Notes under the pieces: model-generated
Told to the model about the DNA's origin: nothing
Seen by the model: the letters and a program-made list of their open reading frames with translations, nothing else
The model's database searches: none
Shown here: positions 1-9,069 of the stretch, piece by piece
Layout of the letters: the number at the start of each line of letters is the position of its first letter
How positions within the stretch are numbered: the stretch's first letter is position 1
DNA from: Pseudomonas sp. TH10
GTDB taxonomy: Bacteria; Pseudomonadota; Gammaproteobacteria; Pseudomonadales; Pseudomonadaceae
Reading direction: 5' to 3'
Assembly (NCBI RefSeq): GCF_016651255.1
Contig: NZ_JAEKEG010000103.1
Location: forward strand, 1 to 50,981
DNA: 50,981 nt
Position numbers and translations under genes: made by a program

Positions 1-375
1 CGGCAACGCCAGGGCAAAATCCTGAACGATCTGAATCGCACGGGACTCGACTTCGCTGTCGGCCTGCGCGCTGTGGCGGGCGACGTAACGCAGTTCCAGT
101 CGCGTTTGCGCGAGCAATGCGTTCAACGCCACATCAAGGGTATGGCCGACGTAGAAGTCTTCACTTTCTTCGCGCAGATCCACCGGGCCCAGGCGCATCG
201 GGAACAACGCGCCGCACAGCGCTTCAAGAATCTCCGCCATCGCCGCCCGCGACGGCAACTCGCGACCACCCTGCTCGCCGGACGCCCGGCCGTTCTGTGC
301 CCGCCACTGATCCCGCGCGCTGCGCAGCTGGCTGACGATGGTCTGCAATTGCCAATGGCTGGAACGTTCGCTCAC
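1..375 (-). CDS. epsC: Serine O-acetyltransferase (EpsC/CysE type), 5' part only
   Basis: Makes O-acetylserine from serine and acetyl-CoA, the first committed step of cysteine synthesis in the cytoplasm. Only the first 125 codons lie in the window; the gene runs off the left edge. The GTG start at 375 is preceded by GGAGTCTT at a normal distance. The visible part ([11 protein letters not shown]..., then [14 protein letters not shown] and YVGHTLD) resembles the N-terminal helical domain of the long Pseudomonas serine acetyltransferases; the left-handed beta-helix catalytic part is outside. It is divergent from dcyD, so cysteine synthesis and D-cysteine breakdown genes share an upstream region. 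Identity is from recall of the family, not from a search. Confidence 0.75.
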   Translation of the reverse strand, partial: MSERSSHWQLQTIVSQLRSARDQWRAQNGRASGEQGGRELPSRAAMAEILEALCGALFPMRLGPVDLREESEDFYVGHTLDVALNALLAQTRLELRYVARHSAQADSEVESRAIQIVQDFALALP

Positions 376-565
376 GGTTAAGACTCCTCACGGGCGGCCG
401 GACTGTCTGGCCGCGTCAACGGCGACCACTTTACGGCATGCCTGCGAGGGCGAATTAAGAACCGATAGTGCTGGGCTCAGTCCATTTGGCTATAAGCGAT
501 TCACGGTTGCCCCTGCAAAAGCGCGTGCCTATAGTCCTTTCATCTTCCTCCGCCAGTACGGACTC

Positions 566-1558
566 ATGATCAAACAACAGCTGGACCGCTTTAACCGCCT
601 CGACCTGCTCGGCCACCCTACCCCTCTGGAAAAACTCGAGCGCCTGTCCACCTGGCTCGGTCGCGACGTGTACATCAAGCGCGATGACCTGACGCCACTG
701 GCCATGGGCGGCAACAAGCTGCGCAAACTCGAATACCTCGCCGCCGACGCCCTGGCGCAAGGCGCCGATACGCTGATCACTGCCGGTGCACTGCAATCGA
801 ACCACGTACGCCAGACCGCCGCGCTCGCCGCCAAACTCGGTCTCGGCTGCGTGGCGCTGCTGGAAAATCCGCTGGGCACTGACGACAGTGATTACACCGG
901 CAACGGCAACCGCCTGCTGCTGGATCTGTTCGATACCAAGGTCGAACTGGTCGACAACCTCGACAATGCCGACGGCCAACTGCAGGCCCTGGCAGATCGC
1001 CTGCGTAACAATGGCAAGAACCCATATGTAGTGCCGATTGGCGGTTCGAATGCCTTGGGTGCACTGGGCTACGTGCGCGCCGGCCTTGAGTTGGCCGAGC
1101 AGATCAAGGATACCGGCCTGACCTTTGCCGCCGTGGTCCTTGCCTCCGGGAGCGCCGGGACCCACAGCGGTCTGGCCTTGGCTTTGAGCGAAGTACTGCC
1201 GGATTTGCCAGTGATCGGGGTGACCGTATCGCGCAGCGATGAAGAGCAGCGCCCCAAGGTGCAGGGGCTGGCCGAGCGCACGGTAGAGCTGTTGGGTATG
1301 AGCCTGCCACCAGCCTTCAAAGTGCAACTGTGGGACGAGTATTTCGGCCCGCGTTATGGCGAGCCCAACGCCGGGACCTTGTCGGCCGTGAAACTGCTGG
1401 CGAGTCAGGAAGGCTTGTTGCTGGACCCGGTGTACACCGGCAAGGCCATGGCTGGCATGCTCGATGGGATTGGACGGCAGCGTTTTGATGAGGGACCGAT
1501 CATTTTCCTGCACACGGGTGGGGCGCCGGCGTTGTTTGCTTACAAGGATTTCCTTTGA
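566..1558 (+). CDS. dcyD: D-cysteine desulfhydrase (PLP-dependent, ACC deaminase family)
   Basis: Predicted cytoplasmic PLP enzyme that splits D-cysteine to pyruvate, ammonia and sulfide. 330 residues from the ATG at 566, the usual family length. The motif [10 protein letters not shown] places the probable PLP lysine at residue 51, and [12 protein letters not shown] follows as in ACC deaminase/D-cysteine desulfhydrase proteins; a glycine-rich [10 protein letters not shown] phosphate-binding segment is present. An in-frame upstream start at 338 was not used because the extra 76 residues look non-coding. No strong ribosome binding site is visible. The gene sits directly before the cystine importer, the usual partner of this enzyme. 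ACC deaminase is the alternative, but the context favours cysteine. Confidence 0.85.
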   Translation: MIKQQLDRFNRLDLLGHPTPLEKLERLSTWLGRDVYIKRDDLTPLAMGGNKLRKLEYLAADALAQGADTLITAGALQSNHVRQTAALAAKLGLGCVALLENPLGTDDSDYTGNGNRLLLDLFDTKVELVDNLDNADGQLQALADRLRNNGKNPYVVPIGGSNALGALGYVRAGLELAEQIKDTGLTFAAVVLASGSAGTHSGLALALSEVLPDLPVIGVTVSRSDEEQRPKVQGLAERTVELLGMSLPPAFKVQLWDEYFGPRYGEPNAGTLSAVKLLASQEGLLLDPVYTGKAMAGMLDGIGRQRFDEGPIIFLHTGGAPALFAYKDFL

Positions 1559-1565
1559 CGGGTTG

Positions 1566-1606
1566 CAAGATCAAAAGATCGCAGCCTTCGGCAGCTCCTG
1601 CAATGG
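1566..1606. repeat. REP-like palindromic element (class A)
   Basis: AAGATCGCAGCCTTCGGCAG followed by CTCCTGCA matches the same element class seen at 10830-11110 and 21071-21139. It follows the dcyD stop codon and may act in transcript 3' end formation. Confidence 0.6.
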
Positions 1607-1614
1607 TGTGCCGC

Positions 1615-1665
1615 TTATTCTTTTAACGAATAAAAGAAGCTATATTTATTATTTTATTATCTATC
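1615..1665 (+). promoter_or_regulatory. Probable tcyJ promoter region with shared sulfur-gene motif
   Basis: An AT-rich block in otherwise GC-rich DNA begins with TTATTCTTTTAACGAAT (1615-1631), an imperfect inverted repeat, and continues with A/T runs to 1665. Related motifs lie before five other units in this window. A CysB-type binding site is inferred, not shown. Confidence 0.45.
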
Positions 1666-1806
1666 GCCGTCATCTTATAGTCTCGCCGCAGGCGAATTTC
1701 GCGCAAGACGCATAAGCTGCTTTAGGGCACGATAACGCAGTCGCACGAATCACCCATTCGTCCACTTTCCTTCAGCGTCTTCCATAAGAAAACACAGGGG
1801 CTCGTC

Positions 1807-2595
1807 ATGAATTTTTCCGCACTACGTCGCAATCTGCTGGTCGGTTCGCTGGGCCTGGCGCTGAGCGCTGGTCTGATTGGCCAGGCAGTGGCCGGTGAGC
1901 AGCTGCAACAGATCAAGGACAAAGGCGTTATCAACGTCGGCCTGGAAGGCACCTACCCACCGTTCAGCTTCGTCGATGCCGACGGCAAACTGTCCGGCTT
2001 CGAAGTCGAGCTCTCCGAAGCGCTGGCGCAAAAACTCGGTGTCAAAGCCAAGATTCAGCCGACCAAGTGGGACGGCATTCTCGCTGCGCTGGAATCCAAG
2101 CGTCTGGACGTTGTAGTCAACCAAGTGACCATCTCCGACGAGCGCAAGAAGAAGTATGACTTCTCCGAACCGTACACGGTCTCCGGGATTCAGGCGTTGG
2201 TGCTGAAGAGCAAGGAAGCCGCGCTGAACATCAAGACCGCCAATGACCTGTCCGGCAAGAAAGTCGGTGTCGGCCTGGGCACCAACTACGAACAATGGGT
2301 TCGCGCCAACGTGCCGGGCGCTGACGTGCGCACCTACGATGATGATCCGACCAAATTCGCCGACCTCAACAACGGCCGCACCGACGCCATCCTGATCGAC
2401 CGTCTGGCCGCGCTTGAGTACGCCAAGAAAGCGCCGAAAACCGTCGCTGCCGGTGAAGCCTTCTCGCGTCAGGAATCCGGTATCGCCGTGCGCAAGGGCG
2501 AGCCTGAACTGCTGGCAGCCCTGAACAGGGCGATCGACAAGCTGCGTGCCGACGGCACACTGACCAAGCTGTCCGAAGAAGTACTTCAACGCTGA
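1807..2595 (+). CDS. tcyJ: L-cystine ABC transporter, periplasmic binding protein
   Basis: Periplasmic solute receptor for cystine import (FliY/TcyJ family). 262 residues with an N-terminal signal peptide of about 29 residues (hydrophobic stretch ending in QAVAG). The mature part has the family 3 binding-protein pattern: VINVGLEGTYPPFSF near the start, GFEVELSEALA, VNQVTISDERKKKYDFS and a C-terminal LTKLSEEVL. First gene of a tcyJ-tcyL-tcyN set with 12 and 4 base gaps. The leader before it holds a REP element and an AT-rich promoter-like block, consistent with induction by sulfur limitation. Cystine specificity is inferred from dcyD next door and family recall. Confidence 0.88.
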   Translation: MNFSALRRNLLVGSLGLALSAGLIGQAVAGEQLQQIKDKGVINVGLEGTYPPFSFVDADGKLSGFEVELSEALAQKLGVKAKIQPTKWDGILAALESKRLDVVVNQVTISDERKKKYDFSEPYTVSGIQALVLKSKEAALNIKTANDLSGKKVGVGLGTNYEQWVRANVPGADVRTYDDDPTKFADLNNGRTDAILIDRLAALEYAKKAPKTVAAGEAFSRQESGIAVRKGEPELLAALNRAIDKLRADGTLTKLSEEVLQR

Positions 2596-2607
2596 CGTCA
2601 CTAAATA

Positions 2608-3273
2608 ATGGAAGAGGCTTTCCAACTCGCGCTGGATTCCGCGCCTTTCCTGCTGAAGGGCGCGTACTACACGGTGATCTTGAGCCTGGGCGGCATGTTT
2701 TTCGGCCTGCTGATGGGCTTTGGCCTGGCCTTGATGCGCTTGTCGCGCTTCAAGCTGGTGAGCTGGATCGCCCGCATCTACGTGTCGTTCTTTCGCGGCA
2801 CACCGTTGCTGGTGCAACTGTTCGTGATCTATTACGGCTTGCCGCAACTGGGTGTCGAACTTGATCCGTTGCCAGCGGCCCTGATTGGCTTCTCGCTGAA
2901 CATGGCCGCCTACGCCTGCGAAATCCTGCGGGCCGCGATCAGCTCCATCGAACGCGGCCAGTGGGAAGCCGCCGCGAGTATCGGCATGACCCGTGCGCAG
3001 ACCTTGCGCCGGGCCATTCTTCCGCAAGCGATGCGCACGGCCCTGCCGCCACTGGGCAACAGCTTCATTTCGCTGGTCAAGGACACCGCCCTGGCAGCCA
3101 CCATCCAGGTGCCGGAACTGTTCCGCCAGGCGCAGCTGATCACCGCTCGTACCTTCGAAATCTTCACCATGTATCTTGCCGCCGCACTGATCTACTGGAT
3201 TCTGGCCACGGTGCTGTCGCACCTGCAGAACAAGTTGGAAGAGCGGGTCAATCGGCACGACCAGGAGTCCTGA
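2608..3273 (+). CDS. tcyL: L-cystine ABC transporter permease
   Basis: Inner-membrane permease of the polar amino acid (HisM/GlnP) type. 221 residues with several hydrophobic segments. The cytoplasmic EAA loop is visible as [20 protein letters not shown] at about residues 117-136, followed by [14 protein letters not shown]; this loop docks on the ATPase. [14 protein letters not shown] near residue 60 is also typical of the family. It lies 12 bases after tcyJ and just before tcyN, so the three genes form a complete importer. The ATG at 2608 has no obvious Shine-Dalgarno sequence, so translation may depend on coupling to tcyJ. Confidence 0.88.
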   Translation: MEEAFQLALDSAPFLLKGAYYTVILSLGGMFFGLLMGFGLALMRLSRFKLVSWIARIYVSFFRGTPLLVQLFVIYYGLPQLGVELDPLPAALIGFSLNMAAYACEILRAAISSIERGQWEAAASIGMTRAQTLRRAILPQAMRTALPPLGNSFISLVKDTALAATIQVPELFRQAQLITARTFEIFTMYLAAALIYWILATVLSHLQNKLEERVNRHDQES

Positions 3274-3277
3274 CCCA

Positions 3278-4033
3278 ATGATTGTCGTGGAAAAACTGAC
3301 AAAGCAGTTCAAGGGTCAGGTGGTGCTCAACGGCATCGACCTGCAGGTGAAGGCCGGCGAGGTGGTGGCGATCATCGGGCCTAGCGGCTCGGGCAAAACC
3401 ACCTTCCTGCGCTGCCTGAACTTTCTTGAAGAACCCACCAGCGGCCGGATCAAGGTCGGCGACATCGAAATCGATGGCAGCCGTCCACTGAACCAGCAGC
3501 AAAGCCTGGTGCGCCGCCTGCGCCAGCATGTGGGCTTTGTGTTCCAGAACTTCAACCTGTTCCCCCATCGCACGGCGTTGGAAAACGTCATCGAAGGCCC
3601 GATCGTGGTCAAGAAGATGCCGCGTGAAAAAGCCACTGCCCTGGGCATGAAGCTGTTGGCCAAGGTCGGACTCGCCGGTAAAGAAGACGCCTATCCGCGT
3701 AGGCTCTCCGGTGGTCAGCAACAGCGTGTGGCGATTGCCCGGGCGCTGGCGATGGAGCCGGAAGTGATTTTGTTCGATGAACCGACTTCAGCGCTGGACC
3801 CGGAGCTGGTGGGTGAAGTGCTGGCGACCATCCGCGGCCTCGCCGAAGAAAAACGCACCATGGTTATCGTTACCCACGAAATGGGTTTCGCCCGTGATGT
3901 GGCCAACCGTGTGGTGTTTTTCGACAAGGGCGTGATCGTCGAGCAAGGTGAGGCCAAGGCGCTGTTTGCCAACCCGAAAGAAGAGCGCACACAACAGTTT
4001 CTCAGCAAGTTTCTGAACAACACCCACGCATAA
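3278..4033 (+). CDS. tcyN: L-cystine ABC transporter ATP-binding protein
   Basis: Cytoplasmic ATPase that drives the TcyJ/TcyL importer. 251 residues. Walker A is GPSGSGKT at residues 34-41, the signature motif is LSGGQQQR, and Walker B is [14 protein letters not shown]; the switch histidine is in IVTHEMGFA. These are the marks of the polar amino acid uptake family. AGGAG precedes the ATG at 3278, four bases after the tcyL stop. The sequence reads through without frame problems. Confidence 0.9.
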   Translation: MIVVEKLTKQFKGQVVLNGIDLQVKAGEVVAIIGPSGSGKTTFLRCLNFLEEPTSGRIKVGDIEIDGSRPLNQQQSLVRRLRQHVGFVFQNFNLFPHRTALENVIEGPIVVKKMPREKATALGMKLLAKVGLAGKEDAYPRRLSGGQQQRVAIARALAMEPEVILFDEPTSALDPELVGEVLATIRGLAEEKRTMVIVTHEMGFARDVANRVVFFDKGVIVEQGEAKALFANPKEERTQQFLSKFLNNTHA

Positions 4034-4156
4034 CCTCCCCGCAATACTTTTAACTTCCAAGGATGGAAGTCTCCCTTGCGTTACAAACTCAAAACCTGTG
4101 TGCGGCTCAAACCGGGACGTCTGCGTGGGAGTGAGAGTCAGCCATACCTTCTATGC

Positions 4157-4173
4157 ATATTCCTAAAAGTTAG
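4157..4173 (+). promoter_or_regulatory. Shared sulfur-gene promoter motif before sfnB
   Basis: ATATTCCTAAAAGTTAG, followed by an A/T-rich tract to about 4192. It matches the TATTC-Y-T pattern seen before tcyJ, metQ2, the hydrolase, tonB and the TonB receptor. Confidence 0.4.
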
Positions 4174-4234
4174 TTTATTTATTATTTATACACGCTTACG
4201 GTATATGCACCGGACCACCGGACATTCTTTCGTT

Positions 4235-4257
4235 CGCCGCACTTATGCGGCGTTTTT
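4235..4257 (+). terminator. Intrinsic terminator upstream of sfnB
   Basis: CGCCGC-acttat-GCGGCG followed by TTTTT. It could end the tcyJLN transcript. If transcription of sfnB starts at the AT-rich block near 4157-4192, the terminator lies inside the sfnB leader and could act as an attenuator. Confidence 0.7.
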
Positions 4258-4279
4258 CATGAGATGTGAGGTAGGCAGT

Positions 4280-4348
4280 ATGGTCCGGAACACAATCACC
4301 CCAGTGCAGATCGCCAGGGCATTGCGTGCAGCCAAGGAGCGGCACTGA
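4280..4348 (+). CDS. Possible 22-residue peptide coupled to sfnB
   Basis: A short open frame reads MVRNTITPVQIARALRAAKE plus two residues. It has GAGGT about 7 bases before its ATG and its TGA overlaps the sfnB ATG (TGATG), the arrangement expected for translational coupling. The peptide is basic and could form an amphipathic helix. An earlier in-frame ATG at 4259 would give 29 residues. No family was recognised; it may be a leader peptide or chance. Confidence 0.35.
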   Translation: MVRNTITPVQIARALRAAKERH

Positions 4349-5589
4349 TGTCCAGTCTGGCAGATGCAAACGTCCAGTCTGATCTGGACATCGCCCCGTT
4401 GTTGTTGCCCGCGCAGGTTTTGCGCAACGACGCACAAGCCATCAAGGCCGCCCATGAGCTGGCGCAAGTCGCCCGTGTGCAGGCCGCCAAGCGCGACCGC
4501 CAGCGCAAGTTGCCGTGGTCGGAAATAGAACAGTTCACTCGCAGCGGTTTAGGCAGCATTGCCATCCCGCGCGAATACGGTGGCCCGCAGGTTTCATTCG
4601 TCACGTTGGCCGAGGTGTTTGCGATCATTTCCGCGGCTGACCCGGCGCTGGGGCAAATTCCGCAGAACCAGTTCGGCATCATCAACCTGGTGCTCGGCAG
4701 CGCCACCGAAGAACAGAAAAAACAGCTGTTCCAGAGCGTTCTCGAAGGCTGGCGCATCGGCAATGCCGGGCCTGAACGCGGCACGAAGAACACCCTGGAG
4801 CTGAAAGCGCGGATCACCGTCGATGGCGACGATTACGTGATCAACGGCCAGAAATTCTATTCCACCGGTGCTCTGTTTGCGCATTGGGTGGCCGTGAAGG
4901 CGCTCAACGACGATGGCAAGCAAGTGCTGGCCTTTGTCCGTCGTGGTACACCAGGTTTGCGCATCGTTGAAGACTGGTCGGGCTTCGGTCAGCGCACCAC
5001 CGCCAGCGGCACCATCCTGCTGAACAACGTGCAGGTTGAACCTGAACTGGTCGTGGATAACTGGAAGATCAATGACACGCCCAATATCCAGGGCGCCGTC
5101 TCGCAGTTGATTCAGGCAGCGATTGACGCCGGTATCGCCCGAGGCGCCATTGATGACGCCATCGAGTTCGTCAAAACCCGCGCACGCCCCTGGATCGATG
5201 CCCAGGTCGAACGAGCCAGCGATGACCTCTACGTGATCGCCGACATCGGCAAGCTGAAAATCGAACTGCACGCAGCCGAAGCGCTGTTGCGCAAAGCCGG
5301 CAAGGTCCTTGATCAGGTCAGCGCCACGCCGCTGACTGCCGAGTCTGCGGCCCGAGCCTCGATAGCCGTGGCCGAAGCCAAAGTGCTGACCACCGAGATC
5401 TCGTTACAGGCCAGTGAAAAACTCTTCGAACTGGCTGGCAGTCGCGCCACCCTCGCCGAATTCAATCTCGACCGCCACTGGCGTAATGCGCGGGTGCACA
5501 CGCTGCACGATCCGGTGCGCTGGAAATATCACGCGGTCGGCACTTACCACTTGAACGGCACCCTGCCGGCTCGTCATTCCTGGATTTGA
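4348..5589 (+). CDS. sfnB: SfnB-family flavin-dependent oxidoreductase (sulfur acquisition), copy 1
   Basis: Acyl-CoA dehydrogenase-fold enzyme of the SfnB/DszC group, thought to use reduced FMN and oxygen on organosulfur compounds when sulfate is scarce. 413 residues. The N-terminal helical domain holds GLGSIAIPREYGGPQVS; the central part has GNAGPERGTKN and GQKFYSTGA; the C-terminal end has the DRHWRNARVHTLHDPVRWK signature common to DszC-like proteins. AAGGAG lies 8 bases before the ATG at 4348, which overlaps the stop of a short upstream frame. Its paralogue follows at 5627. The substrate cannot be told from sequence; dimethyl sulfone or sulfonate use are possibilities. Confidence 0.8.
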   Translation: MSSLADANVQSDLDIAPLLLPAQVLRNDAQAIKAAHELAQVARVQAAKRDRQRKLPWSEIEQFTRSGLGSIAIPREYGGPQVSFVTLAEVFAIISAADPALGQIPQNQFGIINLVLGSATEEQKKQLFQSVLEGWRIGNAGPERGTKNTLELKARITVDGDDYVINGQKFYSTGALFAHWVAVKALNDDGKQVLAFVRRGTPGLRIVEDWSGFGQRTTASGTILLNNVQVEPELVVDNWKINDTPNIQGAVSQLIQAAIDAGIARGAIDDAIEFVKTRARPWIDAQVERASDDLYVIADIGKLKIELHAAEALLRKAGKVLDQVSATPLTAESAARASIAVAEAKVLTTEISLQASEKLFELAGSRATLAEFNLDRHWRNARVHTLHDPVRWKYHAVGTYHLNGTLPARHSWI

Positions 5590-5626
5590 CCCCGGAACAC
5601 TTTTGACCAGATCTCTGGAGAAGCAC

Positions 5627-6821
5627 ATGCCTCTTTCTCACCACGTCGCGGTCATAACCAGCGATGAGCAAGCCTTTGGTCGTCGCCAGTGACCTGGCCG
5701 ATGATTTCAAACGCGACAGCGCCCTGCGCGACCGCGAACGCCGTTTGCCACACCCGGAACTTGAAGTGTTTTCGCGCTCGGGCCTCTGGGGCATCAGCGT
5801 GCCTAAAGAATATGGCGGCGCCGGCGTGTCCAACGTCACATTGGCCAAAGTTATCGCCCTGATCGCTCAGGCCGATGGCTCGCTCGGGCAGATTCCGCAG
5901 AACCATTTTTACGCGCTGGAAGTGCTGCGGGTTAACGGCAGTCACCCGCAGAAACAACGGCTGTATGCCGAAGTGCTCGCCGGCCAACGCTTTGGTAATG
6001 CCTTGGCGGAATTGGGCACCAAAACCGCCCATGACCGCGTCACCAGCCTCAAACGCGAGGGTGACGGTTATCGCATCAACGGTCGCAAGTTCTACGCGAC
6101 CGGTGCGATTTACGCCCAGCGCATTCCGACCTCTGTGGTGGATGAAAACGGTGTGCAGCAACTGGCTTTCGTCCCGCGCACCAGCAAAGGCCTGACCGTG
6201 ATCGACGACTGGAGCGGTTTCGGCCAACGCACCACCGGCAGCGGCTCAGTAGTATTCGAAGATGTGTTCGTCGCGGCCGAGGACGTGATCCCGTTTCAAA
6301 GCGCTTTCGAGCGGCCAACGCCAGTCGGCCCCCTGGCGCAGATTCTCCACGCGGCCATCGACACCGGTATCGCCCGCGCCGCCTACGAAGATGCGCTGCA
6401 CTTCGTGCGCACCAAGACCCGGCCATGGATTGACGCCACCCACGAAAAGGCCACTGAAGACCCGCTGACCATCAAAAGCTTCGGCCACTTGAGCATTCGC
6501 CTGCACGCAGCCGAAGCGCTGCTGGAACGCGCTGGCGAATACCTCGACAAGGCCCAGGCCGACACCCAGGCCGCAACCGTCGCGGCAGCCTCGATTGCCG
6601 TCGCCGAAGCCCGCGCCATCAGCACCGAAATCTCTCTCGCGGCGGGCAGCACACTGTTCGAATTGGCAGGCAGCCAGGCGACCCTGATCGAACATGGCCT
6701 GGATCGCCACTGGCGCAACGCCCGGGTACATACCCTGCACGACCCGGTCCGCTGGAAATACCACGCCGTGGGCAACTACTACCTCAACGATGAAAACCCG
6801 CCACTACGGGGGACCATCTGA
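5627..6821 (+). CDS. SfnB-family flavin-dependent oxidoreductase, copy 2 (one frameshift)
   Basis: Paralogue of the preceding enzyme, about 397 residues if repaired. The start is ATG 5627 (GGAGAAGC before it), giving MPLSHHVAVITSDEQA; one extra T in the run at 5675-5677 then moves the frame, after which LVVASDLADDF continues to 6821. Without repair only an internal ATG at 5664 opens the main frame. Family marks: GLWGISVPKEYGGAGVSNVT, ALAELGTKTAHD, GRKFYATGAIYAQ and DRHWRNARVHTLHDPVRWK. Its TGA overlaps the ATG of the next monooxygenase, so the two are probably coupled. Probably acts in desulfurization of organic sulfur compounds. Confidence 0.75.
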
Positions 6822-8180
6822 TGACCGTTGCCAAGAAGAAGATCCTGCTCAATGCATTCAACATGAACTGCATCGGGCACATCAATCACGGCCTGTGGAC
6901 CCATCCACGGGACAACTCAACCGAATATAAAACCATCGAATACTGGACCGAACTGGCGCAACTGCTCGAGCGCGGGCTGTTCGATGGCTTGTTCATCGCC
7001 GACATCGTCGGGGTGTATGACGTCTACCAGAATTCGGTGGACGTGCCGCTCAAAGAATCAATCCAGCTGCCCGTCAACGATCCCCTGCTGCTGGTTTCGG
7101 CCATGGCCGCCGTCACCCGCAATCTTGGTTTCGGCCTGACGGCAAACCTCACTTATGAGCCGCCGTACCTGTTCGCCCGGCGCATGTCCACGCTCGACCA
7201 CCTGAGCCGAGGCCGGGTTGGCTGGAACATCGTCACCGGTTATCTCGACAGCGCGGCCAAGGCCATGGGCTTGCGCGAACAGGTCGAACACGACCGTCGC
7301 TACGACCAGGCTGATGAGTACCTGCAAGTGCTCTACAAGCTCTGGGAAGGCAGCTGGGAGGACGGTGCAGTGGTGAACGACCCCGTGCAACGCGTCTATG
7401 CGCAACCAGACAAAGTGCACAAGGTCGAGCACAAGGGCGAGTTCTATCAGGTCGAGGGTTATCACCTCTGCGAACCCTCACCGCAACGCACGCCGGTGCT
7501 GTTCCAGGCTGGCAGCTCGGATCGCGGGCTGCTGTTTGCCGGGCGTCACGCCGAGTGCGTGTTCATCAGCGGCCACAACAAACCATCGACCAGGGCCCAG
7601 GTGGACAAGGTGCGCGCCAGTGCCGTCGAGGCCGGGCGCAAGCCCGAGGACATCAAGGTGTTCATGGGGTGGAACGTGATCGTCGGCGCCACCGAAGAAC
7701 TTGCCTGGAAAAAGCACGCCGAGTACCTGGAGCTACGCCAGCGCTGAAGCCGGCGTGGCGCACTTCTCGGCGTCTACCGGGATCGATTTTGCCGAATACG
7801 AAATCGATGAGCCGATCCAGTACGTAAAGAGCAACGCCATCCAGTCAGCGACCAAAAACCTGCAGAACAATGACTGGACCCGACGCAAATTGCTCGAACA
7901 ACACGCCCTCGGTGGCCGCTACATCACCGTGGTCGGTTCGCCGGAACAAGTGGCGGATGAGCTGGAATCGTGGATCGCTGAAACCGGTCTGGACGGTTTC
8001 AACCTGACCCGCATCGTCACACCGGAAAGCTATGTGGATTTCATCGAGCTGGTGATTCCGGAGTTGCAGCGTCGAGGGTCGTACAAGACCGCTTACGACG
8101 ACGGCAGCCTGCGGGAGAAGCTGTTCCACGCGCAGGCGCATTTGCCAGCGCAACACATCGGCGCCGAGTTCCGCCGCTAA
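6821..8180 (+). CDS. LLM-class FMN-dependent monooxygenase (NtaA/DszA type, one frameshift)
   Basis: Two-component flavin monooxygenase of the NtaA/SnaA/DszA family, about 452 residues when repaired. The first part (ILLNAFNMNCIGHINHGLW, then FIADIVGVYD and RGRVGWNIVTG) carries the FMN barrel features; the second part resumes with YASAEAGVAHFSAS and ends IGAEFRR. The break is an extra G at 7729-7730, where EYLSYASAEAG would be expected. The gene starts within the stop of sfnB copy 2. DszA-type and DszC-type enzymes work in series in known desulfurization pathways, so the pair probably cleaves C-S bonds of a sulfone or sulfonate. It needs a flavin reductase, not seen here. Confidence 0.78.
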
Positions 8181-8212
8181 GAGCATCGCGGGCAAGCCTT
8201 GCTCGCGATGAC
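8181..8212. repeat. REP-like palindrome (class B)
   Basis: ATCGCGGGCAAG-CCTTG-CTCGCGAT, a near-perfect inverted repeat just after the monooxygenase stop. Confidence 0.6.
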
Positions 8213-8257
8213 ATTCGCACAAACGCCCAAATTCATGCCCTGACTGGAAAAACCATC

Positions 8258-9067
8258 ATGACCAAAAAGCTCATCTCTCACCCAGTCAAAGTACTGGCCC
8301 TGGCCCTCGGCCTCTTCAGCTCGGTGACCTTCGCCGCTGACGCCCCACTGAAGATCGGTACCACCGCCGCCTTTGCCATTCCCCTGGAAGCCGCTGTCGA
8401 AGAGGCCAACAAGCAGGGCCTGAAAGTCGAACTCGTCGAATTCAGCGACTGGATCGCGCCGAACGTCAGCCTCGCTGCCGGCGACATCGACGTGAACTAC
8501 TTCCAGCACATCCCCTTCCTCGAAAACGCCAAGGCCGCCGCAGGGTTTGACCTGGTGCCGTTCGCGCCAGGAATCATCAACAACGTCGGCCTCTATTCGA
8601 AAAAATACAAAAGCTTCGACGAGTTGCCGGAAGGCGCCAGCGTCGCCATCGCCAACGACCCGATCAACAGCGGCCGTGGTCTGCAACTGCTGGCCAAGGC
8701 TGGTTTGATTACGCTGAAACCGGGCGTTGGTTACAAGGCCAGCGAAGAAGACATCGTCGCCAACCCGAAGAAAATCAAAATCCTGCAAGTCGAAGCCGTG
8801 CAACTGGTGCGCGCCTACGACGACGCCGATCTGGTCCAGGGTTACCCGGCCTACATTCGGCTGGCGAAGACTTTCGATGCCGGTTCGGCGCTGCTGTTCG
8901 ACGGCCTCGACCACAAGGAATACGTGATCCAGTTCGTCATCCAGCCGAAGAGCAAAACCGACCCGCGCCTGATCAAATTCGTCGATATCTATCAACACTC
9001 GCCGGCCGTTCGCGCCGCACTGGATAAGGCCCACGGCAAGCTGTATCAGGCCGGTTGGGAAAGCTGA
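8258..9067 (+). CDS. metQ: MetQ/NlpA-type ABC transporter binding protein, copy 1
   Basis: Periplasmic receptor of a methionine-type importer, 269 residues. The signal peptide covers about residues 1-28 and ends in VTFAAD; there is no lipobox cysteine, so it is probably soluble rather than lipid-anchored. Family marks are DINVNYFQH-like wording ([14 protein letters not shown]), [20 protein letters not shown] and [15 protein letters not shown]. It is followed at once by metN and metI. With desulfurization enzymes upstream, the substrate may be an oxidised sulfur compound or methionine derivative rather than methionine itself; that is inference. Confidence 0.82.
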   Translation: MTKKLISHPVKVLALALGLFSSVTFAADAPLKIGTTAAFAIPLEAAVEEANKQGLKVELVEFSDWIAPNVSLAAGDIDVNYFQHIPFLENAKAAAGFDLVPFAPGIINNVGLYSKKYKSFDELPEGASVAIANDPINSGRGLQLLAKAGLITLKPGVGYKASEEDIVANPKKIKILQVEAVQLVRAYDDADLVQGYPAYIRLAKTFDAGSALLFDGLDHKEYVIQFVIQPKSKTDPRLIKFVDIYQHSPAVRAALDKAHGKLYQAGWES

Positions 9068-9069
9068 AC

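Larger units (their letters stand above)
4034..4347 (+). other. Leader region between tcyN and the first sfnB gene
   Basis: This 314-base stretch holds, in order, a motif shared with other sulfur promoters (4157-4173), an intrinsic terminator (4235-4257) and a short open frame that ends on the sfnB start codon (4280-4348). An in-frame extension of that open frame back to 4076 has no ribosome site and is not supported. Confidence 0.5.

Noticed and set aside
4068..4086. TGGAAG...CTTGC resembling a sigma-54 promoter before sfnB
   Set aside because: The GG and GC elements are one base too far apart and the consensus is poor; not listed as a promoter.
4076..4348. 90-codon frame covering the whole sfnB leader
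   Set aside because: No ribosome site, and it runs through an intrinsic terminator and AT-rich promoter-like DNA.
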